From positions 49,925,258 to 49,989,257 of the forward strand of contig NC_134536.1 in NCBI RefSeq assembly GCF_050624435.1: 64,000 bases of DNA. The letters are read 5' to 3'. Shown here piece by piece: positions 9,835 through 20,984 of the stretch. Source of the DNA: Tenrec ecaudatus. Lineage: Eukaryota > Chordata > Mammalia > Afrosoricida > Tenrecidae. The position numbers were made by a program, and so were the translations under genes. Position 1 is the stretch's first letter, and each line of letters starts with the position of its first letter. The notes under the pieces are model-generated. The model did not search any database, was not told where the DNA came from, and was given only the letters and a program-made list of their open reading frames with translations.

Positions 9835-11131
9835 CACCGGAGTAGGCCAGGCAGACTAGAGAAACACATTTCAATGACACTCATATATGTATAGGAAAGA
9901 GTTTTTTTGTTTTAATCATTTTATTGGGGGCTCATACAAGTCTTATCACAATCCATACATATATCCATTGTATCAAGAACATTTGTGCATTTGTGCATTT
10001 GTTGCCATCATCATTCTCAAAACATTTGCTTTCTACTTGAGCTCTTGGCATCAGCTCCACACACCCCCTCCTTTCCTCACAAACCCTTGATAATTTATAA
10101 ATTATTATTATTTTGTCATATCTTACATTGTCTGATGTCTCCCTTCACCCACTTTTCTGTTATATATCCCCCATGGATGGGGTTATATGTAGATCATTGT
10201 GATTGGTTCCCCCTTTCTACCCTACCTTCCCATTCCCCTCCTGGTATCTCTACTCTCGTTTTTGGTCCTGAGGGGTTTATCAGTCCTGGATTCCCTGTGT
10301 TTCCAGTTCCTATTTGTACCCGTGTCCATCCTCTGGTGTAGCCAGATTTGTAAGGTAGAATTGGATCATGATAGTGGGGCGGGGGAGCATTAAAGAACTA
10401 GAGGAAAGTTGTGTGTTTCATCGGTGCTATGATGCACCCGTAGTGGCTTGTCTCTTCCCCGTGGCCCTTCTGTAAGGGGATGTCCAGTTGCCTACAGTGG
10501 GGCTTTGGGTCTCCACTCCACACTCCCCTTCATTCACAATTATATGATTTTTGTTCTTTGATGCCTGATACTATCTGATCCTGATCCTATCGACACCTGG
10601 GGATCACATAGGCTGCTGTGCTTCTTCCTTGTGGGCTTTGTTTTTCTCAGCTAGATGACCCCTTGTATTATCTTCAAGCCTTTAAAAGTCCAGATGCTAC
10701 ATTAAGAAATAGTGTTCTATCAAAGAATGTATCCCAGCCTAATCCATATCAAGTCTGTAAGTCTGATGTTAGCCCATAAGTCTGATACTAGTCCATACAT
10801 CTCTCTTCAGACTCACGAAGCCACATGCAATGATGCGGAATGTAGAGGGATCACCTGTTGGTGGGTGAAAAGTCTTGTGGATCCAGTAGCAGTGGAAACA
10901 TCACAGGGCTGACGCAGGTCTCCACCCCATGGTATCAGTGTGGCTCTACATGTCTTGTCAACAAGTAGGTGAAACAGAGAGAGTGTTGCCCACCTCTGGG
11001 GAGAAAGAGAGGAAGTTCCCTAAATCCTCATGAAAAGACCAAGTCCACAAGGAGGCATTATCAGGCTGATTGACAGGCTAGGTCCTACCCTTATACTTAT
11101 CAAGTTCACATGAAATTATGTAACTACCACA
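9835..11131 (-). mobile_element. LTR-like dispersed repeat (copy 2), split by an L1
   Basis: Left piece 9,835-9,897 (AGACTAGAGAAACACATTTC) and right piece 10,700-11,131 (CAGACTCACGAAGCCACATG, ending AATTATGTAACTACCACA) align with the copy at 19,652-20,252. An L1 lies between them. It has no coding capacity. Confidence 0.6.
9899..10699 (-). mobile_element. L1 LINE, 3'-end copy inserted in the LTR-like repeat
   Basis: Minus-oriented L1 3' UTR starting at a T-run and ATCATTTTATTGGGGGCTCA. It proceeds through the usual landmarks (TTGATAATTTATAAATTATT; GAACTAGAGGAAAGTTGTGT) to CCAGATGCTAC near 10,695. It is 5'-truncated at about 0.8 kb. Confidence 0.85.
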
Positions 11132-11134
11132 TTC

Positions 11135-12425
11135 ATATTCAGAGTTAATGTATTTTCTATGTATTCATTTATGGCCAATTTTCACTCCCCTTACTATCTC
11201 AAGTTGACTAGAAAGTTACAAAATTTTCCAGTCAAAGGATCTTCTGTCACCCACTGAATGGGAAGCTTCAAGAAAGAGCATGATCTTTTTGTGTAGTGCC
11301 TCTGAGGAGACCTCTTCGACAAACTCTCACATGAGAAAGCCTGTGCTGAGGTCTCCAGGTTCAGATTGTTTCAGAATGAAGAATGCCCATGGCAGGGTTC
11401 TTGACATTGAGTCTAGGGAGGTAAGGATACCCCAATGTTGGAGCGACAGCAAAGGCACCAGCAGAGCTGAGACATTCCTTTTCTTGGTTTTACCATTAAA
11501 CTTTATGTTATGTATTTATTGAAATGATCCTTGTGGATCTTAGACATAGGTTTTTGTTTGTTTTGACCATATATAATTCCTGGACATACATAAAAAGGAA
11601 AAGAGAAGATAAATACTTTAGTTAAAATATTACATGAAGCTTCCATCCATTCAGAGCTTAACAATGTCGAGAGACGTTTTGACAGTCATCAATGCTTCAG
11701 TTTCTCCTCACTCTCTATCATCCCAAAGGATCAAGAGTCTTAGTGATATAGTTTAATTCTAACTTTTTAAAATTGTGAAGTAGGCAAACAAAGAAGAACA
11801 CAGAGTGGTGAAGTATAACCTAGCTAATAATGAGGAAGGGAATCCCTATGTCCAGAAAGAGAACAGTGTGAGATACTTCAGATGTAGGCTAGCCTTACCC
11901 CTTAAAATAACTAAAATACATTTTAATGAAACCACTTCATTGTAGTTCTTTTCTTTATAAATTTGTCAATGTTTTCTATTTATAAATACAAAACTTTATC
12001 TCTCTGTTTCACAATGAGCTCTGAATTTGCCAACATTTAAAATTAATTACAATTAAACTTTATTTCCATGTCTGAGGACCATGGGTTGCAACAGACAAAT
12101 TGCCCAGACTTGAGACTAAGAGCTCAGCATTCCTTCCACTCACATAGTTACGAACCGCAACTACGTAGGGCAGTAGTCAACTGTAATCATCAAACGCCAT
12201 TTCTGTAGGGTCACAAAGAAGGCTGCTTTGTGGTGCAATGGCCTAGACTGCTTCTGAGCAGGCCGGAGAGGCACTACTGACTTATGTTTTTCCCGACCTG
12301 GAAGTCGCAGATACTGCCTGTCTACCAGCCAAGACCTTAGTGTGTCCAGAATTATATCTGGCACGTATTGAATAGTAAGTAATCGTCCTACTAAGTCCTA
12401 CACAGCAGTTCACTTCCTCCTGTAC
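11135..12425. other. No recognised gene; unique sequence
   Basis: No intact domain-bearing ORF, RNA gene or confident repeat seen. AT-rich overall, with a moderately GC-richer stretch at 12,120-12,360. Confidence 0.55.
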
Positions 12426-12429
12426 ATTG

Positions 12430-12606
12430 GAGTCTATTCTGAATTACAGCAAACATAAAGGACAGAGGAGAACAGCCCTCCAGGTTCTCCTAGGTTGTCA
12501 TGTCCATGGGAGCAGATTGCCAGGTCTTCCTCCTGCTGAATAGCTGGTGACTTTCAAGCGCTGACCCTTCATTTAGCTGAACACGTAGCCACTGTGCCAC
12601 CAGAGC
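12430..12606 (-). mobile_element. AfroSINE (diverged)
   Basis: The complement of the AfroSINE is readable in CCTAGGTTGTCATGTCCATG, GGAGCAGATTGCCAGGTCTT and the head region GTAGCCACTGTGCCACCAGAG. The tail part is poorly conserved. It is followed by an ATCTAT-rich simple repeat (12,617-12,650). Confidence 0.75.
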
Positions 12607-12654
12607 AGCGTAGAGAGATTATCTATATCTATATCTATAACATATATATATGCA

Positions 12655-12757
12655 TTTCAATCAGATGAAGGAATATTTGAGACTTTGAGAACTTATTTGC
12701 TCAAGATTACAAAGCTAATAGATGATTGAGCTTGAGTTTATGCTCCAACCACAGGGG
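12655..12757 (-). mobile_element. MIR-like ancient SINE fragment
   Basis: Resembles the complement of the mammalian-wide MIR core: CAGATGAAGGAATATTTGAG, GCTCAAGATTACAAAGCTAA and TGATTGAGCTTGAGTTTATG. Confidence 0.5.
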
Positions 12758-13099
12758 TGGCCACCAAAAATGTTTTATGGGATATTGGCAAGTTATACTT
12801 CGTAAGCCTTTGTTTTATTAAAAATGCATGATTTTTACACTGTAAGAGAATAAATAAAAGTTAGTTGGGCTCGTTCTTGTGTTTTTCGAATCCTTCTATG
12901 TTTTCAACAGATTTTTTTGGTATTGGATATGCAGAGGAAGAGAACATAACCTGCTGATACTCCTCCCTTTCCTTACGCCGGGGAGTTCTGTCCTTTCAAT
13001 GCAGCGGTAGAGTTTACCACTAGAGGGAGGGATCACACCACACAGAGCAGCCACAAGCTGTGGTTAAAGGACATTTTTGCTATTCTATGCTTTTCACTG

Positions 13100-13300
13100 G
13101 CACCTGGAAGCAGTTCTGGTGGAGTGAAAGGTAAGAAGAACTTGGCTATTAACCAAAGGCTAGAGATTTGAACCAACCCACAGGAGAGATGATCTGACAA
13201 TCGACTCCCCTAAAGATTACAGCCGATATAACCCTACGGGGCAGTTCTGCTCTAGTTCCATTTGAGTCCCAATTCACTCAATAGCACACAGCAACATAAG
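13100..13300 (+). mobile_element. AfroSINE (diverged)
   Basis: tRNA-like head with AACC and TTTGAACCAACCCACAGG, then TAAAGATTACAGCCGATATA, CTACGGGGCAGTTCTGCTCT and a tail ending TTCACTCAATAGCACA. Confidence 0.75.
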
Positions 13301-13340
13301 TGTCTGGAAGTAGACTGAACATGAAATTGAGAAACCCTTT

Positions 13341-13342
<2 letters not shown>

Positions 13343-13387
<45 letters not shown>
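13343..13387 (+). repeat. (GACA)n microsatellite
   Basis: About eleven perfect GACA units. Uniformity suggests an actively slipping locus. Units are only 4 bp with no spacers, so this is not a CRISPR-like array. Confidence 0.97.
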
Positions 13388-13389
13388 TG

Positions 13390-14665
13390 TCAGAGCAGAA
13401 GTTGCAACCCCACTAAAAAGAAGAGGTAGATTGTGAGATTTAGAAGTGAGGAAGTCTAATCATCTCTTCATGGTTGTTGGAATTTGGGCCAGGTAATTCT
13501 TTATTTTGGCAGGAACTGTACTGGGCATTGTTGAATATTTTTCAGCATTCCTGGCTCTACCCATTAGAAAGTAGGATCATCCTTCCAGTCTTGAGGAGCA
13601 AAAGCAAGTTGCCAAACATCTCCTGGAAGACAAACTTGATGCTGATTGAGAACCACTCTTCCAGAGATGTAGCTGAGGCCTTCTCTTCCTGGTGACTGGG
13701 AATCTGGGGCTCTTCTTGGTCTGGGACCCTGCAACTCAAGGTCAGGCCTACAAGTGATGAGATTGGTCCCAGTCCAAAAATAAAGTTATGGGCCACATTA
13801 TAATACAAGACAAGGCGGACAAAGGGAAGTAAGAACAACTTGAAATGAACTGGATCAATAAGAGAACTGGAGATGATTTCAGGCAGCATAAATCTCTTAG
13901 GTACCAGAGGGAAACCTCTCATGAGACAGCTGCCCAAAGAGAGCTGTTCGGCTCTTTGAGCTGATTCAAACAGTTCTTTCCCAAACCAGCCCTCTGTAAT
14001 GTTCTGTCTCCCTTGCTAGTGCACAGGCCAGCCTTGGTCGATGATGCCAGAAGCCGTGGTATCATTCTTTGCAGTGATTCTTTTCTAGTAGTGGGAGGGT
14101 TTACATATGAATTTTCTTATTAGAGGCGTTTACATTTACATCCTCCCATAGGGCATAGGTCACTTTTGAAGACTGCACTGGCACCAAATTCTTTCCTTGC
14201 ATACAGGCTGACAACAGCAACCAAAGGCAAGAACTCAATGAATATTATATAATCCATAAAAATGAATATTCATGAGTGCTATCTACAAGGTCTGACACTG
14301 TCCAGAGTTGTTTGTTGACAGAGCCCTATCCAGGTGTTCTGGGCCCTGATACCCGTAGGTCAGCAGTTGGTGTTCCTGGTGGGCTCAGGGTTACTATTTT
14401 GAATGACTGGAGCCCAGTCTAAGCTACCCTCCCACCTATCTGTGCCATATTGCCCAGAGGAGAGTGTGTGGATTCATCCTGGTAAGTGATATTTAAAAAA
14501 CAACGTAATGCTGAACTGATGTTGGATGTTGGTAGACTATCACTTTCAAGGGTATTGCATTTGAATATGAAGTGTATTTTTACCACAATGGGGAAAAGGA
14601 AGCAAGATTCAATGTATGTTATTAATGGACACTTTGGACAAGCGACTAAGTAAATAAAAAAATAC
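13390..14665. other. No recognised gene; unique sequence
   Basis: No coding exon or confidently identified repeat. Short ORFs (for example a 126-codon one on the minus strand, 13,557-13,937) have no recognisable motif. The stretch TCAGCAGTTGGTGTTCCTGG near 14,360 may be a scrap of SINE. Confidence 0.5.
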
Positions 14666-14671
14666 ATACAA

Positions 14672-14840
14672 GGAGCCCTGGTCACATAGTGGGATACACG
14701 TTGTGCTGCGAACTACAGAGCCAGCAGTTCAAAACCACCAGCCACTGTGAGGGAGAAAGAAGAGGTTTTCTTGTAAAGAGTCTTGGAAACCCACGGGGTT
14801 GCTGTGAGTCGGAACTGACTTGATGGCCGTGAGTTTCTAA
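14672..14840 (+). mobile_element. AfroSINE, well preserved
   Basis: Head GGAGCCCTGGTCACATAGTG, body AGGGAGAAAGAAGAGGTTTT and TTGGAAACCCACGGGGTTGC, tail TGTGAGTCGGAACTGACTTG with ATGGCCGTGAG. One of the clearest copies in the window and a good reference for the others. Confidence 0.92.
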
Positions 14841-14841
14841 A

Positions 14842-15655
14842 CAGATGCGCAGACACACGGAGAGCTTAGAACACTTTAGTATTAACGGTCTCCCTCCAGC
14901 ATGAACACACTTCCATTTTCTCAAGCATTTGCTTCTGCCCAGCTTCCCTTTATCACGTGGAGCACCCTTCCCCAGAGGGCCTGAGTGTTACATAACCACA
15001 GTTTATAGCTGCCTCTTTCCTTTTCCAGATAATTGGTCACTGGCAGATGTCAGCCAGGAAGCTCCACTTTACCTGCTCAGGAGACTCCACCTGCTCCCCA
15101 GCCTTGGCCAATGACTAACTGACATGGAGGTCAAAAAGCCCATTTGCCTTACAGTGCAGCCAAACCTGCGGTGTAACTTCTGTTTCAGAACTTGTCCGTG
15201 GGCTCAGACTAAAGCTAAGGGGCAGCTGACAGTGCAGTTTTGTGGAGCTTTCTTCTGCTCTGCACTATGTGTCTTTTGTCACTCTCCTGCTCTTAAGCAC
15301 CCTTCCCTAAGAATCACCGAAACAAGAGTCTCCAGCTCTGTCTCTGCCTCCAGCGAACCTGGCCTAAGGAAAGAATAGATTTTATACTTACAGCACTGTA
15401 AGTACAATGAAAGTAAATTGTAAGGATATAATCAGACCAAGGTCCCGGGCCCGCTCACATGAATGTCTTTCCCCAGATCCTCAGACAGAAGATAGCAAAG
15501 CACCCCCAGTATAACAAAGCTTCTAATTGACCTGGAACCACTGCCCCCATCTCATTGGAAACTTCCTCTTAGGCTAGTGTTAGAAGCGTACAGCTGTGTG
15601 TGAAAGCAATGTGAAGGGACGACCTCAGGATCGGTCTTTATAAGATGGTAGGTTA
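14842..15655. other. No recognised feature; relatively GC-rich unique sequence
   Basis: Higher GC than its neighbours. Two small + strand ORFs (14,929-15,114 and 15,124-15,378) carry no recognisable domain and lack convincing splice context. I do not call a gene. Confidence 0.45.
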
Positions 15656-15659
15656 TTAC

Positions 15660-15795
15660 TGCAGGAAGAGGCTTTAGAAATCATACAGCTTGACATCTTA
15701 TTTTACAGATGAGTTGTCTGAGTCTCCCAGACATGATATTTTGAGGTGATATAGGTGATGAGTGGCAGAGTTGGGTTAGAATCAGATTTCCAATA
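15660..15795 (-). mobile_element. MIR ancient SINE
   Basis: Complement of the MIR core and flank: TTTAGAAATCATACAGCTTG, TTTTACAGATGAGTTGTCTG and GTGGCAGAGTTGGGTTAGAA, in the expected order and spacing. Confidence 0.7.
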
Positions 15796-15974
15796 TTCCA
15801 ATATTGGAATATTTAAATTTCCAATACTTAAATGCTTTCTCCATACATCTCTGCTTCTTTTACTAACTGCATGAATATATACATAAGGAACTTTTGTATA
15901 TTGGGTGCTATGTACACTATGAAAGAAATGCCTCAGGCTATTTTCATACCTGAAATTTATATATATTCACATAT

Positions 15975-16572
15975 ATTATCATTTTATTGGTAGACTCTTA
16001 CAAATCTTATGACAATCAACCATTCACTTGTATTAAGCACCCTTGTACATATGTCGCCATCAACATTTCTAAAACATTTTCTTTCTATTTGAGCCCTTGG
16101 TATCAGCTCCCCCTTTTTCTCCCTCCCTCCCCCATTCTCACATCCTTGTGAATCCTTGATCAATTATATATTATTATTGTTATTTGGTATTTTACACTGT
16201 CCATTGTCTCCCTTTACCCACATTACTGTTATCCATCCCCCTCAGGGAGGTGGGGGGGCTATATATCCAAACTTGTACTGGGTTCCCCCTACTCCCCAAC
16301 TTCCTTCACAATTCCTCTTCCCTCATGATATTGCTACTCCCATTACTGGTCCTGAAGGGTTTATCAGTCCTGAACTCCATGTGTCCAGAGCTCTTATCTG
16401 CACCAATGTGTGTAGTCTGGTCTAGCCAGATTTGTTACATAGAACTGGGTCATCATAGTGGGGGAGAGGAAGCATTCATGAACTAGAGGATGATGTGTGT
16501 TTTGTTGGTGCTTTACAGCACTGTGGTTGAATAGTCCCTTCATTGTAACCCATCTGTGGGGGGATGTCCAAT
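15975..16572 (-). mobile_element. L1 LINE 3' UTR, older copy
   Basis: Begins TATCATTTTATTGGTAGACT and follows the L1 3' UTR order (CACTTGTATTAAGCACCCTT; GAACTAGAGGATGATGTGTG) to GGGGGATGTCCAATGCAG. More diverged than the copies at 883 or 60,265, with TGTATTAAGC in place of the younger TGTGTCAAGC. It resembles the copy at 39,705-40,690. Confidence 0.82.
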
Positions 16573-16804
16573 GCAGAAAATATTTTAAATAAAATTTAAG
16601 AATGGTGTGAGCATCAAGGATAATGACTACTAGATTTTTTTTGTATATTTACTCATTTCTTTTTATTAAAATGTACTAGGATTTTTTGTTGGGGATAAAA
16701 GCATTAATAAGTCAAGATATTATCATCATCAGAAATTTAGTAGCCGAGAGACTGGTCTACATAATTGTAAGCAAGCTGTAAAACCAAAGAATTGATCACT
16801 AATC

Positions 16805-16935
16805 GTATTTGGCAGAGCTGGGGAAGGCTACCTAGAGGAGATAGCTCTTGAGCTGGCTCTTGAAGAGCAAGCAGCATTTGAATGGGTGAAGAAGAGAAAG
16901 ATCTTGACGTCAAAGAGAAGGAGTGGCAAAGAAAG
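16805..16935 (+). mobile_element. L2-like ancient LINE fragment
   Basis: GAAGGCTACCTAGAGGAGAT, AGCTCTTGAGCTGGCTCTTG and AAGAGCAAGCAG follow the order of the conserved L2 3' region. The + strand ORF overlapping it (16,886-17,185) looks spurious. Confidence 0.45.
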
Positions 16936-17562
16936 AAAAGTCTGGGACCTGGACAACCTTCCCGCGCGGCTGAAGCTGGTGCTTCTTGCAAATGGAATCC
17001 AGGAGTTGGAGTATTTGGAAGGGGTTTACTCTAAAAAGTCAAGAATACTATTCTGTCTCCTAATTGTAAAATCTTCCTGCTTGATTTTCACCTTTCTGCA
17101 AATTTTGGAACTGCCAGAAAACCAAACTAGATTCAGAAGAGGATGTGGAATGAGGGCCATTAGTGCCAAGTCAAATGGACCTTGACTGAAAGCAGAGACT
17201 TGAAAAGATTTTTCTTTGTATTTTATTGACTCTGCAAAGGCATTTGACTGTGTGGATGATAGCAAACTGAGAAGAATGGCAATGGCAGAGCACTTGATTG
17301 TGCCCATGTGGAACTTGTACAAAGATCCAGAGGCACTTTTTCAAACAGAATGAGAGGACACTGACAGGTTTTAAATAGTTATTCAGTCTGTAAGCTAAGC
17401 AAGTAATCTAAGAAGCTGGGCTAGCTGAAGGAGAATGTAGCCTCAGCATTGGAGGGGTGCCCATTAACAACCTGTGCTATTAGACGACATAACCTTGCTT
17501 GCTGAAAGTGAAGAGAACTTGAAGCATTTACTGATGAAGATAAAAAACTATAGCCTTCTGTA

Positions 17563-18134
17563 CAAGTGAGCCAGTCAGTGCAGCACAGCACCGATTAAAC
17601 ATACAACTTTCCTCTAGTTCTTTAATGCTTTCTCACCCCACCCCCTACAGCCACACTATCATGCCCTCCATTCTACCTTACAAATTGGATTAGACCAGAG
17701 CAAGTACACTGCTACAGATAAGAGCTCCCAACACAGGGAATCCAAGATAGATAACCCCCTCAGGACCAACAATGAGAATAGAGATACCAGGAGGATAAGG
17801 GGAAGATTGGGGGAGAAAGGGAGAATCAAACACAAGGATCAATATATAACCCCCTCCTAGGGGGATAAACAACAGAAAAGTTGGTGAAGGGCAACCGAGG
17901 CTGATGTACATATGAAAATAATAATCTATAACTTGTCAAGGTTCATGAGGGAGGGAGGGGGGAAAGAAGAGGAAAATGAGGAGCTGATATATCAAGGGGT
18001 CAAGTAGAAAGAAAATGATTGGAAAATGATGATGGCAGCATATGTACAAATGTGCTTGACACACTGGATGAACGAATGGAGTTGTGGTGGGAGATGTAAG
18101 AACCCCCAATAAAATATTTAATTTGAAAAAACAA
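17563..18134 (+). mobile_element. L1 LINE 3' end, inserted in the RTE
   Basis: Plus-oriented L1 3' UTR beginning at CAGTCAGTGCAGCACAGC and ending with AACCCCCAATAAAATATTTA and an A-rich tail. Flanks AACTATAGCCTTCTGTA (17,546-17,562) and AAGTATAGCCTCCAGTA (18,135-18,151) match at 14 of 17 positions. AATAAA lies just upstream of the tail. Confidence 0.85.
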
Positions 18135-18585
18135 AAGTATAGCCTCCAGTATGGATCACACCTCAATGTACAGAAAACAAAATTCCTCGCAAAGGACCAG
18201 GATACACGGTTATGATACCGGGAGAAAAGGTTGATGTAGTCAAGGATTCTATTTCACTTGGATAAATGTTCAGAAGCAGCAATCAAGAAATATATGCCTT
18301 GGGACAAACCTACTACAAAAGACCTTTTTAACGTGTCAAAGAGCGAAAATATCACTTTGAGGACTAAGATATGCCTGATCCTACTCATGGCATTTTCAAT
18401 CCATTCACCTGAGCATGGAACCTGGACTGGAATAAGGAAAATGTTACAGTGTGCTATTGGGGAAGACTACTGCAATTACCATGAAGAATGAATAAATCTG
18501 TCTGTGAAAGTACAGCCAGGATGCTCCCTAGAAGAAAAGCTGGTGAGGCATTGATTCATCTACATTGGACATGTTATCAGGAGTA

Positions 18586-19533
18586 TCTAGTGGTGCAGTT
18601 GAGTAAGCACTCAATTGTTAATCACAAGGTCAGAGGTTCAAACCCACCACAGGGTCTGAGGGAGAAAGATATTCCCATGAGAAATTTATGGCCTCATCTA
18701 GCTGAGAAGCAACAAAGCAAATATGGAAGAAGCACACCAACCTGTTTGATCATGAAGTATTGACAGGATCAGGCATCAGAGACCCAGAAAAAAATAATCA
18801 TATTATTGTGAATGAGGGGGAGTGTGGAGTGGAGACCCAAAGCCCATCTGTAGGCAACTGGACATCCCCATACAGAAGGGTTGCAGGGAGGAGACGAGTC
18901 AGCCTTGGTGCAGTATAGCACCTGTGAAACACACAACTGTCCTCTAGTTCTTTAATGCTTCCCACCCCCACCCCACCCTCTATCATGACCCCAATTCTAC
19001 CTTACAAATCTGGCTAGACCAGAGCATGTAAATGGTTACAGATAAGAGCTGGAAACACAGGAAATCCAGGATAGATAAACCTCTCAGGACCAATATTGAG
19101 AATAGCTATATTAAAGGGAAGGTGCGGGGAGAAAGGGAAAACCGATCACAATGATCTACATATACCTCCTTCCAAGGGGGGTGGACAACAGAAAAGTGGG
19201 TGAAGGGAGAAATCGGTCAGTGTAAGACATGACAAAATAATAATAATTTATAAATTACCAAGGGTTCGTGATGGAGGGAGGGTGGGGAATGGTGAGGAAA
19301 AAATGAGGAGCTGATACCAAGGGCTCAAGTAGAAAGAATATGTTTTGAAAATGATGATGGTAACAAATGTACAAATGTGTTGACACAATGGATATATGTA
19401 TGGATTATGATAAGAGTTGTATGAGCCCCCAATATAATGATTTTTAAAAATATGGCCTCAGAAACCCTAAATAGGGTCACTATAGGTCAAAATAGACTTG
19501 ATAGCCATGGGTTTGTTTTGGTTTGTGTTTTGG
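18586..19533 (+). mobile_element. AfroSINE in the RTE, split by an L1
   Basis: Head CTAGTGGTGCAGTTGAGTAA and box-B-like GGTTCAAACCCA at 18,634. The tail is GGTCACTATAGGTCAAAATA at 19,478 and CTTGATAGCCATGGGTTTG. Target-site duplication TATCAGGAGTA (18,575-18,585) / TATCAGGAATA (19,534-19,544). The middle is interrupted by the L1 at 18,697-19,450. Confidence 0.88.
18697..19450 (+). mobile_element. L1 LINE 3' end, inserted in the AfroSINE
   Basis: Runs from TCTAGCTGAGAAGCAACAAA to GAGCCCCCAATATAATGATT. The AfroSINE word TATGGCCTCA is duplicated at 18,687-18,696 and 19,451-19,460. The polyadenylation hexamer is altered to ATATAA. Confidence 0.85.
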
Positions 19534-19651
19534 TATCAGGAATACCAGTCTATGGAGAAGGACAATATGTTTGGGAAAGTGGCAGGTCAATGAAAAGATA
19601 AAACCCTCAATGGATTGACACAATGGATTGATGCTTGGTTGCAACAATGGG

Positions 19652-20252
19652 TGTGTTAGTCAGGGTAGACTAGAGAAACAAATCCAAGGAGACTCATAGT
19701 GTATAATAAATAGCCACTGAATATTGCTTATATTGTTTATATATAAGAGCAATTGAATATTGAGAAAACATCCCAGCTCAGTCCAGATCAAACTGTAAGT
19801 CCAATATTAGCCCATATGTGCAATACCAATCTATAAATTCCTCTTTAGACTCACCAAACACATACAATGATGTCGAATGCAGGAAGATCACTGGCCAGTA
19901 CATCCGAAGTCTTCTGGATCCAGTGGCATTGTAAGCATCATCAGCAGGGGTCTCTATGTGGTTTCTATGACGCCAGAGGTCTAGTTGCATCAGGATAGGT
20001 CCATGTGGTTTCTCCAGCTCCCAGAGCATAGCACCATGTGTCTTATCAGTAGAGCGTCTCTCAGGGAGTGAGCTGAAAGAGAGAAGTGTCTTCAGCCTCC
20101 AAGGAGGAAATACAGGAGTTCCCAGAATTCTCGAGAGAAGGTCATACCCATAAAGAGGTCTCATTGGGTATGCCTCAACTGAAAGACTAGACTCCACCCC
20201 TTCACTCTTAATCCTCTCAAGTCCCAAATTGACACCAGATTATGTAACTCCC
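19652..20252 (-). mobile_element. LTR-like dispersed repeat (copy 3)
   Basis: The best copy of this family. Left end TGTGTTAGTCAGGGTAGACT (complement of the 3' end) and right end near CACCAGATTATGTAACTCCC. It interrupts the RTE between GCAACAATGG and a CATATCAACAATTGTGAGG continuation. The 149-codon minus-strand ORF inside has no recognisable motif. The class (solo LTR or other) is unproven. Confidence 0.6.
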
Positions 20253-20345
20253 AAAATGCATATCAACAATTGTGAGGATGACACATGACTGGCCTGTTGC
20301 ACAGGAGTCACTGTGAATCAGAGATGACTCAAGGGCACCTAAGAA

Positions 20346-20984
20346 CAGTTACCACACAACATAAATGGTTTCGTTTATTCTTCACAGGGCACAGCAGCAA
20401 TATGCTCTGATATTAGGGAAGAGAAAACACAAGAAGCCAATAGTTGTCACCCCAGAATATTGGGAGACAAAGCTGTAGCTTCAATAAAAGTTAAACTGCC
20501 AGCCTTTTAACTTAATAAAGAAAAGAAACGAACATATCGAGCACGTACTACTAATAAATATATTAAGCACTTCAGAACGTTTCATTTAATTTTTTCTAAT
20601 TATTGCACATGTTATATAGCTTTAATTATCCCAAATATAAAGATAAGCTCCTTGAGGCACAGACAAATTCAGTCAGTTGGCTTAGGTCACACATAGATGA
20701 AACAGTATCATCTGTATAATAATATATATTATACATATAACATATATTACATAAATACCTATTATAATGTGTAAATATAGATGCTTAAATATGCAAATCT
20801 TACATCTCAATTTATAATGCAAAGACAAATGCACATATAAAATATATTAGAAACAAATATATATCCATATATATTTGAGCATGTATTTATGTATGTCTTT
20901 CTGTTTTTATTAGCTATTGAGATGTAGCACTTGCATATTTAAATATTAGAATTATAGAGTAATTATTGACCAATCCAATATTTT
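20346..20984. other. AT-rich sequence with one MIR-like fragment
   Basis: 20,620-20,715 (GCTCCTTGAGGCACAGACAA, GGCTTAGGTCACACATAGAT) resembles the complement of MIR. The remainder is AT-rich, with ATATAT runs at 20,720-20,760 and 20,850-20,880. No gene seen. Confidence 0.5.

Larger units (their letters stand above)
17085..20345 (+). mobile_element. RTE-type LINE with four later insertions
   Basis: An RTE reverse-transcriptase LINE broken into pieces. 17,085-17,562 covers the RT core (GFRRG-like TRFRRGCG, then the motif-A region 'FIDSAKAFDCVDDSK' at 17,221-17,265, and a degenerate YADD region near 17,490). 18,135-18,585 covers the next part. 19,534-19,651 and 20,253-20,345 hold the 3' end with the tail GACTCAAGGGCACC. 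Interrupting it are an L1 (17,563-18,134), an AfroSINE (18,586-19,533) that itself carries an L1 (18,697-19,450), and an LTR-like element (19,652-20,252). All frames are disrupted. Confidence 0.82.

Noticed and set aside
13343..13387. Regular short repeat considered as a CRISPR-like array
   Set aside because: Perfect 4-bp tandem with no spacers, in a mammalian genome: a microsatellite.
13930..13962. Hairpin CAAAGAG...CTCTTTG
   Set aside because: Seven-bp arms with a 10-nt loop occur by chance at this scale; no surrounding RNA gene features.
14929..15378. Two adjacent small + strand ORFs in a GC-richer stretch
   Set aside because: No recognisable motifs, no start context or splice signals, and no CpG island; not enough to call a gene.
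15784..15825. Palindromic TTCCAATATTGGAA repeat
   Set aside because: Short AT-rich palindrome with overlapping copies; no supporting context for a regulatory element or insertion.
18586..18680. tRNA-like sequence with a box-B-like GGTTCAAACCC
   Set aside because: It is the tRNA-derived head of an AfroSINE; no intact cloverleaf, and it is followed by the SINE body.
19778..20227. 149-codon minus-strand ORF in the LTR-like element
   Set aside because: No recognisable retroviral or other domain; the frame is not kept in the other two copies.
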